Shown: piece after piece, positions 45,838 through 57,116 of the stretch
Numbering within the stretch: position 1 is the first letter of the stretch
Layout: each line of letters starts with the position of its first letter
NCBI GenBank assembly: GCA_027559495.1
Contig: JAMXSV010000006.1
Span: 124,001-188,000 of the forward strand
Direction of reading: 5' to 3'
DNA length: 64,000 nucleotides
Origin: Aurifilum marmelostoma
Taxonomy: Eukaryota > Ascomycota > Sordariomycetes > Diaporthales > Cryphonectriaceae
Notes under the pieces: model-generated
Seen by the model: the letters and a program-made list of their open reading frames with translations, nothing else
Databases searched by the model: none
What the model was told of the DNA's origin: nothing
Position numbers and translations under genes: made by a program

Positions 45838-46162
45838 TGTACATGCTGTGACCAAGTACCCAGGTACATAATCACCACTGCAGACATGTGGACTCTGCAA
45901 GCAACGGCTGCAGTACTGGCCCACCCAGGTAATACAAACCCAAGATTTACCGATTATTTTTCCACAAAGTCAAAGGAGCCAGCATCTCTGCAATCTGCAA
46001 TCTGCAATCATTTCATCCTATTAGAAATGCTGGCTGTTGGTGTCAATGTCTTGAGCCAGAGATCAAATTCTGGGGTGAGACATGTGTCACTTTTTGGCAT
46101 CCAAGTACTTGGGTACATAGTACACACCTGCCTAGGTACTGCCTCCAAGGGTCACTGAATCT

Positions 46163-46201
<39 letters not shown>

Positions 46202-46336
46202 TTTTATTAAAGAGAGAAGTGAACATCTGCCATTGAATCTTTGATTCTTTGGGTAGATGATAGTCTTCACATCAGTCAATGCCAATGGCCTCAAGAAATC
46301 AAAGAGGTACAGACAGTACCACCAAGTACATAGTAC
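45838..46336. repeat. Cluster of GTAC-centred short palindromes
   Basis: I count twelve GTAC tetramers in about 500 bases, many in extended forms such as AAGTACTTGGGTAC, CTAGGTACT and GTACATAGTACC, where about two are expected by chance. They sit between 280 and 780 bases upstream of LYS12. Similar motifs recur in other gaps of the window but not in coding exons that I examined. Confidence 0.5.
46166..46196. repeat. (TC)n microsatellite
   Basis: About fifteen TC units, in the LYS12 upstream region inside the GTAC cluster. Confidence 0.85.
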
Positions 46337-46619
46337 CCTGCCTCCCTCTAACAAACCCGCTACAGGGCAGTTCAAGAACTATCCTTCAGCCTAACCTAGC
46401 AGGGTAACTTGCTCTAACCCGCTGATCCCTGAAGCTGCGGTCCGACCCCGGACCTGATCCGACTGCGGCCCCACGTTGAAGAAGTTCTGGTGGTGATGTG
46501 ATCTTCTTTTTTTTGAAGGCCAAAGGGTTGGTTGCTGGACGCTTCTCATCCTTTTCCTCCCAAACCAGCAACTCTTCCTCGCCCTTCTCAAGCAGTCTCA
46601 ACGGCCAATTGACCTCAAG

Positions 46620-46742
46620 ATGGCTGCCAGAACACTCCGGATCGGTATGATGAACCCTCTTCTCCCCCAAAGGGATATACACATTCTCCGGATCCCTTCA
46701 AACTTTCCCAACAGTCTCCATAAACAAGCATATATATGCATG

Positions 46743-46777
<35 letters not shown>

Positions 46778-47866
46778 CTACAGAAAAGCTGACCACTCCA
46801 CCGCCAAACAGGCCTTATTCCTGGCGATGGTATAGGCAAGGAGGTCATCCCCGCCGGCCGCCGCCTCCTCGAGTCCCTCCCCCCCTCCCTGGGCCTCTCC
46901 TTCTCCTTCGTCGACCTCGACGCCGGCTTCGAGACGTTTGAGCGCACCGGCACCGCCCTGCCCGACCGCACCGTCGACACCCTCAAGGCCGAGTGCGACG
47001 GCGCCCTCTTCGGGGCCGTGCAGTCGCCCTCCAAGGCCGTCAAGGGCTACTCGTCCCCCATCGTCGCCCTGCGCAAGAAGCTCGACCTCTACGCCAACGT
47101 CCGCCCCGTCAAGGGCGTCGCCACCAGCCTGTTCCGCCAGCAGGCCGTCGACATGGTCATCGTGCGCGAGAACACCGAGGACCTCTACGTCAAGGAGGAG
47201 AACACCCGCCCCGACGGGCCCGGCGGCCGCCCCGTCGCCGAGGCCGTCAAGCGCATCACCGGCCGCGCCAGCTACCGCATCGCCGAGATGGCCGGCCGCA
47301 TCGCCGAGCGCAGGCAGAAGATGCGCGACGCCGGCGCCCGCAGCATCCACGCCCGGCCCATGGTCACCGTCGTGCACAAGTCCAACGTCCTGTCCCAGAC
47401 CGACGGCCTCTTCCGCACCACCGCCCGCGAGGCCCTCGCCGCCGCCGCCCCCGCCGTCGCCGTCGAGGAGCAGATCGTCGACAGCATGGCCCTCAAGCTC
47501 GTCCAGCAGCCAGAGTACTACGACGTCGTCGTCGCCCCCAACCTGTACGGCGACATCCTGTCCGACCAGGGCGCCGGCCTGCTCGGCTCCCTCGGCCTCA
47601 TCCCCAGCGCCAACGTCGGCGAGTCCTTTGCCATCGGCGAGCCCGTCCACGGCAGCGCCCCCGACATTGTCGGCCAGGGCAAGGCCAACCCCATCGCCAC
47701 CATGAGGAGCGTCGGCGTCATGCTCGAGTTCATGGACCTCGAGCAGGCCGCCGCCAAGGTCTATGCCGCCGTCGACGCCACCCTCGCCGCCGGCATCGTG
47801 ACCCCTGACCTGGGCGGCAAGTACACCACGACCGAGGTCGTCGAGGATGTGCTGAAGAGGCTGTAG
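46620..47866 (+). CDS. LYS12: Homoisocitrate dehydrogenase
   Basis: It catalyses NAD-dependent oxidative decarboxylation of homoisocitrate to 2-oxoadipate in the fungal alpha-aminoadipate lysine pathway. Exons 46620-46644 and 46812-47866 give 359 residues. The intron follows MAARTLRI, and exon 2 resumes LIPGDGIGKEVIPAGRRLLE. Decarboxylating-dehydrogenase motifs follow: the YSSPIVALRKKLDLYANVRP region, IVRENTEDLYV, VVHKSNVLSQTDGLF, the signature NLYGDILSDQGAGLLGSLGL, and EPVHGSAPDIVGQGKANP for cofactor binding. No long mitochondrial presequence is visible. Third positions are almost all G or C, stronger than its neighbours. The intron holds a TA/TG microsatellite (46743-46776). Confidence 0.93.
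46743..46776. repeat. TA/TG microsatellite in LYS12 intron
   Basis: A mixed TA then TG dinucleotide array inside the only LYS12 intron, about 35 bases before the acceptor site. Length changes could affect splicing efficiency; this is an inference. Confidence 0.8.
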
Positions 47867-48505
47867 AGGTCCCATCTCTCGCGGTGTGTGCCGTCAGGAG
47901 TCCAAGATAAGAAGACATTAAAGGGTCTGGGCTGGTAGATAAAAAAAACAACACTGGATACCAAAAAGTTCATGAGCAGCATTTCTGCAACGTTTTCAGA
48001 CCACTCTGGACCGACCTTGCTTCCCATGTGCTGTCAATTGTATAGCAGAGGATTTGCTCATATCCAGGTGCAAGTAAATCACGGCTGCAGGAGCTTACGT
48101 CCATCTCTCATAATGTCCTTACTCTCTGCCCACTCTCCGCAGGTCACTTGATGTCCGCAAATATCCCGTGAGTGAGGATTGGTTCTTGTCCAAATTTCTC
48201 TTCTACCCTCTTTCAGCTTTATACACAACTGCGACCATGGCCGCTGTCCTCAAACTGGTCCTTTTTCCTTTCCGAAAGGTTTCTCCTCTTTTTCCTTTCG
48301 TCTTCGCTGCCGTTCTTTTATATGGTAGAATACAGATGCTGCGCGCCAGTCTATATGCCCAAGCGTACACTGGTCTGTTGTACATGTCTAGAAGATCGTC
48401 TCTATAATGCATGGTCCGCCACGAGGCGCAATACCAAAGATCCGCAGGCCAGGCTGCCCGCGACTTTCAAAGCAGCCTCTCCCGCTGCTCTCAAGAGCGA
48501 GCATT
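47867..48505. other. Convergent 3' intergenic DNA
   Basis: 3' ends of LYS12 and mtEF-G. A 79-codon hydrophobic frame at 48168-48407 exists but has no support as a gene. Confidence 0.55.
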
Positions 48506-51095
48506 CTATTTGCCAAACTTCTCCTTCTCATACTTGGCGATGAGTTCCTTCCTGTAATCCGGGATCAGTATTCTATTCACAGAGAGCTCAAGACATTGGT
48601 TCAGTGTAGGTGCATGACTTACTGCAGCTGCGGCGGAGCGGGCGCGTAGTGGCTGAACTCCATGCTGAACTCTCCCTTGCCCTGTGTCGCGGCCCGCAGG
48701 TGCGAGCTGAAACCGAACATGGCGTTCAGCGAGCAGTCAGCGATGAGGGTAAAGTCCTCAGGACCGATCTCGGTATCGATGATGGTGCCCCGCTTGTTCA
48801 TCAGCATGATGATGTTGCCCTGGAACTCATTGGGCGCCGTGATGGTCGTCTTCATCAGGGGCTCGAGCACCGTGCCGCCGGCATCCTTGAAGGCCTTGCG
48901 GAAGGCCGACTGTGTGGCCATCTGGAAGGCATAGTCCGACGAGTCCGTCACGTGCGTCGCGCCGTCGTTGACGACCAGCTTGCAGCCGATGACCTTGTGG
49001 CCCAGCAGGGGGGCCCTTCTCGCAGCCCAGCTCGAAACCCTTGCCGCAGGCAGAGAGGAACTTGTCGGGGATGGTTCCGCCGACGACCTGGGACTCGTAG
49101 TGGTTCTTCTCCGGATCCGCGGTGTACGGCTCGACGAAGCCCATCACGCGGGCAAAGTCACCAGGGCCACCGGTCTGCTTCTTCAGCAGGTAGTCAAAGT
49201 CGGCGTGGCGGGTGATGGTCTCGCGGTAGGCCACGCGGGGCTGGCCGGTCTCGCAGTCGACCTTGTACTCGCGGCGCAGGCGCTCGACGTAGACCTCCAG
49301 GTGCAGCTCGCCCATACCAGAGATGATGGTCTCCTCGGACTCCTCGTCCACGGTCAGCCGGAAGGTGGGATCCTCGCGCTGGAACCGGTTCATGGCCTTG
49401 GAGAAGGGATCCGCGTCGCTGCTGCGCTTGGGCTTGATAGACAGCGACATGACAGCGTCGGGGACGTACATGGAGCTCATCGTGTAGGGCAGGTTCCCGT
49501 CGGTAAAGGTATCTCCAGAGGCGCAGTCGACACCGAACACGGCGCAGATCTCGCCGGCACCGATCTCAGACACGTCCTCCATGTCGTTGGAGTGCATGCG
49601 GACGATACGCGGGATACGGACCTTCTTTCCGGTGCGGGAGTTGAACAGGTAGCTTCCCTTCTTGAGGGCGCCCTGGTACACGCGGATGTAGGTGAGCTGG
49701 CCGTAGGGGTTCTCCTCGAGCTTGAAGGCCAGGCCGACGAAGGGCAGCGCGTTGTATGGCACAAGCTGGACGGGCTTCTCCTTCTGCGAGCGGTCGAGGG
49801 CCATGTTCTTGACGTCGGAGGGGTTCGGCAGGAAGTCACAGACGGCGTCGAGCATCGGCTGGATGGACTTGTCGCCCAGCGCGGTGCCCATCAGGACGGG
49901 GGTGAACTTGAGGTCGATGGTAGCACGGCGGATGGCGGCCTTGATCTGCTCGGGCGTAGGCGTTCTCTCGTCGAGGAAGATCTCGGCGATCTCGTCGTCG
50001 ACGTCGGCAAGCTTCTCGATGAGCTCCTGGCGCTTCTCCTGGGCGAGCTCCTTGAGATCCTCGGGGATCTGGTCGGAGATCTTGAGCTGGACGCCTCGGT
50101 GACCGTCGTTCCGGATAGCACGCATGTGGATCAGGTCAACCACGCCCTCGAACTCCTTCTCGGAGCCGATGGGGATCTGGATAGCAGCAGCAGGGAACCT
50201 AAGCTTGGAGTTGATCTGCTCAACCGCCTTGAAGGGGTTGGCACCCATACGATCCATCTTGTTGACAAAGCTGATCCGGGGGACGTTGTACCGTTTCATC
50301 TGCCTGTCGACGGTGATGGTCTGACTCTGCACGCCAGAGACGGCGCACAGGACCATGACAGCACCGTCCAGGACTCGCAGCGCACGCTCGACCTCGATTG
50401 TGAAGTCGACGTGGCCAGGCGTATCGATCAGGTTGAGGTGGTAGGTTTCATCTTTTCCGTCTTCCTTCTTGATCCAGTCGCAGAAAGTCGCAGCAGATTG
50501 AATAGTGATTCCTCGTTCGCGTTCCAGTTCCATAGAGTCCATCTTTGCGCCGACGCTGTCACGACCTCGAACCTCGTGGATCGACTTGATTCTGCCGGTG
50601 TAGAAGAGGACTCGTTCCGTGCATGTCGTTTTACCGCTGTCGATGTGTGCCTGTTCCAATGAGCCTCTGTCCCGCTCACACTTAGAGTCCAGTATATTGT
50701 CCTTACCGCAATACCAATGTTTCGAACCATTGACAGGCGCTTTCGCTCCTCAGGGCTCATGCGTTCCTTGACGACCTCGGGCGACAAATTCGCGGCATCT
50801 TTCGCAGCCTTGAGACTAGAGCACAGAACAAGTTAAAAATTAGCAAAATTGATTAATGACAACATGCAGAGAAGCTGTGGTAGACATACGCCTCCTGGGC
50901 GGCACTGAGAGCAGCGCCCTTGTTGGAAGTCTGGCTGAAGGCTCTCCTCGCGCATTCGAATTGAATCGGCTGTTGCCATTTTCGAGGTGCCTCCGAGCTG
51001 GTCGGGCGACTGCTCAGGCTCAGCAACCTCGCTCCAGGGCTCGAGCTGAAGATGCGACCGTCACTCAAGACGGCCACGGCTCTAGAGGCCCTCAT
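48506..51095 (-). CDS. MEF1: Mitochondrial elongation factor G with one frame break
   Basis: The GTPase that drives translocation on mitochondrial ribosomes. Exons 51095-50890, 50815-50707, 50650-48623 and 48572-48506 give 802 residues once one base is dropped. The start MRASRAVAVLSDGR opens an Arg/Ser-rich presequence (about 1-60). The G domain begins after intron 2: G1 AHIDSGKTT, switch region RERGITIQSAATF, G3 DTPGHVDF, G4 NKMD. The last exon encodes ILIPDYRKELIAKYEKEKFG. The frame breaks at the plus-strand G6 run 49008-49013: GCEKGP should continue LLGHKVIGCKLVVNDG, and needs one base fewer. Everything on both sides is well conserved, so an assembly error is likelier than a dead gene. A long open frame on the opposite strand is a shadow. 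Confidence 0.9.
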
Positions 51096-51838
51096 CTTCA
51101 CGGATTCATGGGGGAAAAGGTGGTGGAGAGGGAAGGGGAAAAGTCGTGTGAGAGAATGGAAGGCGCGCTCGTATAATTCTTGGGCTCGAATAAATTTTTG
51201 GATCATCGGCAGGCAAGCTGCAACAGGGGCACCCATGTCAGCGCTGATTGGTGCTGGTCATCACACTTGGCTCAACCCTTGTTGGCTTTCCTCTGTTCCA
51301 GTATAAGTAGCGCCTACAGCCAGTCATGCATCTACTACAGTACTACAGTACAGTACAGCTCATGGTGAATGCAGTATAATCTTTCTATGAGCAGTACATG
51401 AAGACCTCTCCAAACGCATGGTCCATCACATCTCACCAAACATAGGACGACTTTTTGGATCTCAAATGTAGGAATGTTTTCTGACTCATTTCTGGCCAGT
51501 GTTCAGCAGGCAAATTGCTGAAACACCCACTGATCAATCACAGGCTTGACCGGATATCCAATCGATATCATGCACAAGCTTTGGGTACTGGATCTCCCCA
51601 TCTGATTACTAGTAAGTATAGGTGAATGGTGCAGCAATCCTTAATCAAATCTTCTCCGTTTCAAGGTTTTCCAACGGATAGAGAGTCCGAACTGTGCATT
51701 TTCCCCAACTCCTGAGACGCCTCAAAATGCTATGTTGACTTCGAACAACAGTCCAGTCCCAACCATGACTCCAGTAATGTGTGTCAAGAACAAAAAAAGG
51801 GTATCTGTTTATGCAAAAATTCACAACCCCTCACACCT
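51096..51838. promoter_or_regulatory. MEF1 promoter and protease 3' region
   Basis: Contains the promoter of MEF1 (minus) and the 3' end of the aspartic protease (minus). Overlapping CAGTAC repeats lie at about 51333-51357, some 240-260 bases upstream of the MEF1 start. Confidence 0.5.
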
Positions 51839-53377
51839 TCACAGGAGCGACGCGGCTCCTCCCGCAACGGCCACGGCCAGCACCATACTAGACAGCCCGA
51901 GACCAGGAAAGACACCCGCCAGACTGGCATCGCTGGTTCCGTTTGAGAATCCTGCTTCGGCCGCGAAAGCTGGCCGGCTTGCTGTAGCCGTGCTCGAGGC
52001 CAAGCTCTGGTTGGGAGCAAGGGTGGCTGACGGGATGACGGCTCCTTGGCTCGCAAACGTCACAATGTTCGACCCGGTCGCGTTGAAATCAGTCGGTGCA
52101 ATGCCGATCTCGTTGTTGATCAGGTCATACACCACGTAGGCGCTGCGTAGGAACGTGTCCCCGAGGAGGTAGGTGGTTGTGGCGTTTTGGATGCCAAACT
52201 CGCACATGTTCTGGCCTTCATACTCACCAGACGTGAAGGTCAGTGCCGGCCCCTCGAGCACGATATCCAGCACAAGCTCGTCCATCGTGACCTTGACCGT
52301 CGGCCCACCTGTGCCCGCAAATGTGAAAGAAAAGTACCCAGTGCTCTTCTGCATTCTGCAGGGGATGACCGCCAGCCCTGCGGATACGCTGTAGACCGCG
52401 CCCACTTCTTCCCAGATGTCTTGGGCCATGTCCTGGGGCAGGTAGCTGAGGGTCGTGCCCGAATCAAACACGACCTGGACGGGCATGTCGTCGGATGTCA
52501 GCTGGTCGATACCGCTAGAGCTGGCAGCATACACCGACGTGAGCTCCACGATGAAGGAATCGTACTGGCCCGTCACGCCGTCCTTGAGGATGGGAATTCT
52601 GGTCAGATCGCCCACATATTTGTGCGTATCTATACCGCCGAACAGAATGCTTCCTGTACTCGCATCGAGATCGTTAAGCCATAGGCTGTATGCGTTCGTC
52701 GCGATGAGGCCCTGGCTCATCATTAAAACCGGTAAATTCGGATATTCCGCCGAGAGCGATTCCTTGGTGGTAATGATGGCCTCATTGGCGGTATATCCCA
52801 CGCCGACGAGCCCATATGGAATGGTCGTGTCCTTGCCCAAGCCCATGGTCAAATTCGACACAGTTGCGCCCGCGATGCTGAGAACGTCCATGAAGTAGTC
52901 ACCTTTCGAGTAGCTCCCATCCACATAAGCAATCTCAAAGTCGCTGGTGTCGAAGTCATCGTACGTCGATGATTTCTGGGGGTTGACTGCCAGTCAAGAG
53001 GTCAGCCGATAATGAGCATGGCAATGAGGACCACGTTTCCGCCTACAGGTGCCAAGCGAGCATGCGTCCTCTTCGCATACGCTCGCCTCCTTCCAGGGTA
53101 TCCAGATGTCACTGGACCCTGTATCGAGCTGCAGTACAACATCCTGACCAGGCGTCCCCACACTGCAGGTCGCAAAGTATCCGCCTCTAGCGATCGAATT
53201 ATCGATAACCTCCTGTTGATACCCAGTCGTTCGTCGTCCCAAGGTAGATTTCTGTTGGTGTCTCTTGTGTATATCCCACTGCACGACGCCTACAGCGTGG
53301 GCTATCGGAGCCCACAAGCCCACGGCGGCAGCAGCAGCAGCAGCAGCCGAGAAGGCTGACGGTCGACTCACTCCCAT
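51839..53377 (-). CDS. Yapsin-like GPI-anchored aspartic protease
   Basis: A pepsin-family (A1) aspartic endopeptidase, probably tethered to the plasma membrane or wall. Exons 53377-53047 and 52986-51839 give 492 residues. The start MGVSRPSAFS leads a signal peptide whose core is a poly-Ala tract. The two catalytic motifs are DTGSSDIW in exon 1 and VVFDSGTT later; YVDGS lies in the flap region. The propeptide contains KR before HQQKST, a possible dibasic cleavage site. The C-terminus is Ser/Thr/Ala-rich with NGTSDAS, then a hydrophobic tail (MVLAVAVAGGAASLL), typical of GPI addition. Several sequons are present. Fungal yapsins shed wall proteins and process exported proteins; the substrate here is unknown. 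Confidence 0.9.
53324..53348. repeat. AGC/GCA trinucleotide repeat in signal peptide
   Basis: Encodes the poly-alanine core of the aspartic protease signal peptide on the minus strand; unit changes keep frame. Confidence 0.8.
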
Positions 53378-54351
53378 CCTCCTCCCTGGCTGCGGCTTCA
53401 GTGCTGTCGTGCGAGTGACGCTGCACAAGGCTTGTCAAGCAACCGCGCAAAGTATTAAAAAAAAAAAAAAGGGTCAAGAATCCGCATCAACAGTCAAGCT
53501 CAAAAAGCATCACAGACCAAGTTCAGAGGAGCCAGCATGAAACGCCGAAGCCAGATGCAAGAGAAACGTCAAGGCTTTTTGGCAAACACAGGCAACCAGA
53601 GGAGCTGCGGAGCCTGGGCGAGAGACCAGCTCCACAGACTGCTGTAAATACAGCAGCGAAGACACATGAAAAAGAAAAATTGTTCAATATTAAAGGAGAG
53701 AAAAGAAAAGAGGGACAAAAAGATCAAAATGACCAAAGGAGTGACCAAGTTAACGCCGGCGCTCCCTAGCAGGCGCCAAGATGAAGGCCAGGCGAAGAGA
53801 AGGAAAGCGCCTGGAGGCTTGTTGTTCAGGAGGTTGTTCTTGCCGCCGCAATCGAGCTGCATGTGGGCGATCAAGCAGATGCTGGCAACCACTGCAGGAT
53901 CTGCTGGAAAGGGGTGGGGGGCAGAAAGGGCATGGGTGCGTTACTGAATGAAACCCAGCTAGAATTCTAGTGTAGCAGAAAAGGAGATTTCACGATCCCT
54001 CCACAGGGGTGGCTCGTCGTCGACCAATTCGTGGGATTATTTTGCAGTCCCACAGTTTTTGGGCCATTTCGCCGAGGCAAGTCAGGATAGATTGGCTTTG
54101 GTAAGTAGTATTTGAGCTTCGAATATGGCCAGACATTTCTTCCCAGGCATCATTCGTGGTCCCCATCAATGGAATTTTGGAATCGCACTCGCGTTTTGGC
54201 TAGTTGCTTGCCCGGATTCTAGTGCTGCAACCCAAATCTTGTAAGGAAATTTCATGTGTTTCGAGTACAGTATTCTGTTGTGATGATGCCAAGCCACCTG
54301 CAAGGTATTCTCATCCTCAATGGGCAAGACCTGCAACCTACATACAGAGCC
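53378..54351. other. Intergenic DNA
   Basis: Promoter of the aspartic protease and 3' side of the aminotransferase; both genes are on the minus strand. It has an A run of about 13 at 53458-53470 and no supported gene. Confidence 0.6.
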
Positions 54352-55624
54352 TCAAGGCAACAGGTGCTCAGCCACGTAGGTCCCGAGCTTGGCCAGAGCC
54401 TCCTTCAGCACAGCCGTCTCGCTCACATATCCGATGCGGACGTAGCCCTTGAAGTCCTTGCCGTCGCCGAAGCATTTCGCACCTGGCAGGAACATGGCCT
54501 TTGTCTTTTCGAGCACGTCCAGACAGAATGCTTCGTCATCCACGGGTTCTCCTTTGTTCGTAAATTGAACAAAGGCCGTCGTGCCAGCCGTCGGCTTGAC
54601 CCAGCTGCACACACCTTTATGTTCCCGGACAAAGTTGTCCAGCAGCTCGAGGTTGGTCCTTGCCATCTTCAGGTTGCGCTCGATCAGGTTCGGCCTGACG
54701 GCATCCGACAGTGCATAGCTGGCGATCTGGTCATCCAGATAGGACACCGAGATAGTTGTATAGTCTCGTGCCTGGGCCACGGCCTCGATTATGCTCTTGT
54801 CCCTCGATGCGATCCAGCCGAGGCGGATGCCCGCCAGCGCCCAGGCCTTGGACATGGAGCTGGTTGAGATGGTCTTCTCATAGCCAAATGAGAGGATCGA
54901 AGGCGGCATGTCCGTCTCTTCGGGCAGGCTGTGGAACAAGGGACGGTAGACCTCGTCGCATACGACGATAATGTCGCGAGCCTTTGCGAACTCGACGATG
55001 GAGCCCAGCACGGCCTTGGGGATGGTCGCGCCACTTGGGTTGTTTGGGTTGTTAAGCACAATCATCTTTGTGTTGCTTCTCACAAGTGAGTCCAGCTCGC
55101 TCGCATCAGGGACGTAGCCATTTTCCTTCTTCAACTTCCACAGTGACACCTCGGCACCTAGGCTCTGTGGCACGCCGTAGAGCTGCTGGTATGTAGGATA
55201 CACGCAGATGACATGGTCCTGAGGCCCGACCAGGGTGTAGTAGAGGAGAAAGTTAGCGACAATGGCTCCCTGGGTGATCAAGATGCTGCTGGCTGGGAGA
55301 GGCTCGGGGGCGTCATTCTCTGTGTACAGGGCAGCCACCCGCTGCCGGAGGGCATCCGACCCTCGTATGGCACCGTAGGTGAGTTTCCGTGACAGGTTCA
55401 GTGGGCTGACACCGGTCTTGTCGGTCGACAGTGCCTGGAGGTCCTCGACAGAGACGGAAGCGCAGCAGGTCTCGGCTATGTTGAGGACGCCCGGCGTGGT
55501 CTCGTACCTTTAGGAAGACGTCGTCAGGAATGGTGGGACAAAGTTGTGTGGGTTGTGGATCAGGTTGATGATGTACCTACTCGTCCATCCACTGCTCCAC
55601 CGCAAACGGCTCGATCTTGACCAT
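54352..55624 (-). CDS. PLP-dependent aminotransferase, class I/II
   Basis: A fold-type I pyridoxal-phosphate enzyme of about the usual aminotransferase length. Exons 55624-55581 and 55507-54352 give 399 residues. The first exon is short (MVKIEPFAVEQWMD) and joins YETTPGVLNIAETCCASVSV, which is absent if only the longest frame is used. Motifs: LNNPNNPSGA, DEVYRPLF, and the PLP-lysine segment STSSMSKAWALAGIRLGW, with K in SMSK, followed by a conserved Arg near the C-terminus (GYVRIGY). The overall pattern is closer to bacterial capreomycidine synthase-like and aspartate-type enzymes than to yeast BNA3 or ARO8; the substrate is not determined. It has no targeting signal, so it is probably cytosolic. 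Confidence 0.87.
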
Positions 55625-57116
55625 CTTGTCTATATGAGGGAATGACAAAGAAGGAATTGGTTGGAAAAGTTGACATTCGAATATCTAGAAAGATGGCGGG
55701 ATGGAGATTGCCAGATCCATACTTAAATACTTATATCAGCCTATGCGCTTGTCTACGCTCACTAGCGTACGCAGCCTGTCCCGTACGCGATTGCGCATCA
55801 ACACGAAGAATCGCTTGATAGATACAAGATAACCCCAGCGAAGGTTAGAGAGGAGGAAGATCAGAGAAGGAGAGGGACCTCCAGAGACACAGGGTCATTA
55901 GTTACAGTCATGATACACCAAGGAGCAGCAGTACACGTAAAATCAAGGAGCCTTTCGAACGAGAGGCAACCAGTAATCTTGGATCAGCCACTGCTTTTGA
56001 GTTATGTTTGGTACGGCAGACAAGTATTGCAAAGTCTGTTAACGAGAGCAAGCCAAATGAAATACGGCTTTTTTATTATTATTTCATGTTCTGGGTCTCA
56101 TTTCATTTCATTTGATTTTTCCTCTTACTTTCGATACATGAAAAATAAATGTGATAAAGCCTGTGCTAATAAAGCAGAGATTGTATCCGGTTGGTTCGAG
56201 ACGATAAGCTCGCTCAATCACCAGAGTAACAGTCCCGGGGGACTGGGAGTAAAGGCACATCTTGTAGCCGCCTTTGGACCAAGCTACACAACAGCTACAT
56301 TCTAATTATACCCAGTACAACTGAGTATATTCCACAGAAGAAGTGGCAGTTGTGTTGGCTGTCCTGCAGCAGATGCATCAAGGGATGCGCTGTGCTGGAA
56401 GTTGGAGGGCTGCCCTGTAGTCTGACCCACCCACTATGCCACAGGTATCGTTTCTGGAGATTAGCCCCAGGCCAGCCCAGCCACCCATCATTATACCGAT
56501 AGTACGGGGTACTTCTTGGAACGCATACGTCATCTCTAGGGTGTAGCATCCGAGACTTGCAGTACAGTACAGTCAGTGCACACATCTAGGCTCGGCAATA
56601 TGCCTCTACAAGGTGATATACTGAGGAGTGCGGACAGATATCATTATCAAAGTAAAAGCGATCTGCAAAGAATTACTGCAGAGGTTGGGGAGGTATGAAA
56701 TGTTGGGGAGCACCTACTCCGTCGGCCTGCAGCAGAGAGTTTGATAGCGGTAGGTACCCGAGGCCCCGAGCTGTGTGCCACCCCCCCGCCCCCCCCTGTG
56801 AGCAAGGTTCTCCACATGTAACGGGTGCTGTGGGCTTAGCACAGCCGCTAAAGGAGCTCTCCATGCTTGCTCACAGGTGAATCACCTGCAGGCGGGCAGT
56901 CTATCATACCGCATTGCGTACATACAGTACCTGCTGCTAGCCAACAGGCAGACAGACCACTTGATCTCGGCAGGTCACTTGCCCGAGACTTTTGCCCATC
57001 TCACACACGCAGACACACACGCCACCCTCGGGGACGCTCTCCCTACCAACAAGTCTGAGACTCCTCGCTACAACTCTGTGTAGAGAGAGAGAGAGAGTCT
57101 ACCGTCCCTCTGCAAC
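55625..57116. promoter_or_regulatory. Divergent promoter region
   Basis: 1.5 kb between the aminotransferase (minus) and the ABC transporter (plus). It includes AT-rich DNA near 56040-56170, a C-rich run near 56780, and (GA)n at about 57083-57097 in the ABC gene leader. No gene is supported. Confidence 0.5.

Larger units (their letters stand above)
44707..46619. promoter_or_regulatory. Divergent promoter region upstream of LYS12
   Basis: 1.9 kb between the disordered-protein start (minus) and LYS12 (plus). It is rich in simple repeats: TGG/GTG repeats at 44964-45032, (TG)n, (CT)n and a cluster of GTAC motifs. I saw no supported gene. Confidence 0.5.

Noticed and set aside
46778..47875. A 365-codon open frame antisense to LYS12, plus two long sense frames out of phase
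   Set aside because: They are caused by extreme G/C use at third positions in LYS12; composition is nearly all Gly, Ala, Asp, Val or Pro, Ser, Arg.
48168..48407. A 79-codon hydrophobic frame between LYS12 and MEF1
   Set aside because: Short, in a convergent 3' gap, with no support beyond hydrophobicity.
48968..50662. A 564-codon open frame antisense to mtEF-G
   Set aside because: It mirrors the GC-rich third positions of the real gene, has no recognisable motif and is Leu/Val/Asp-biased as shadow frames are.
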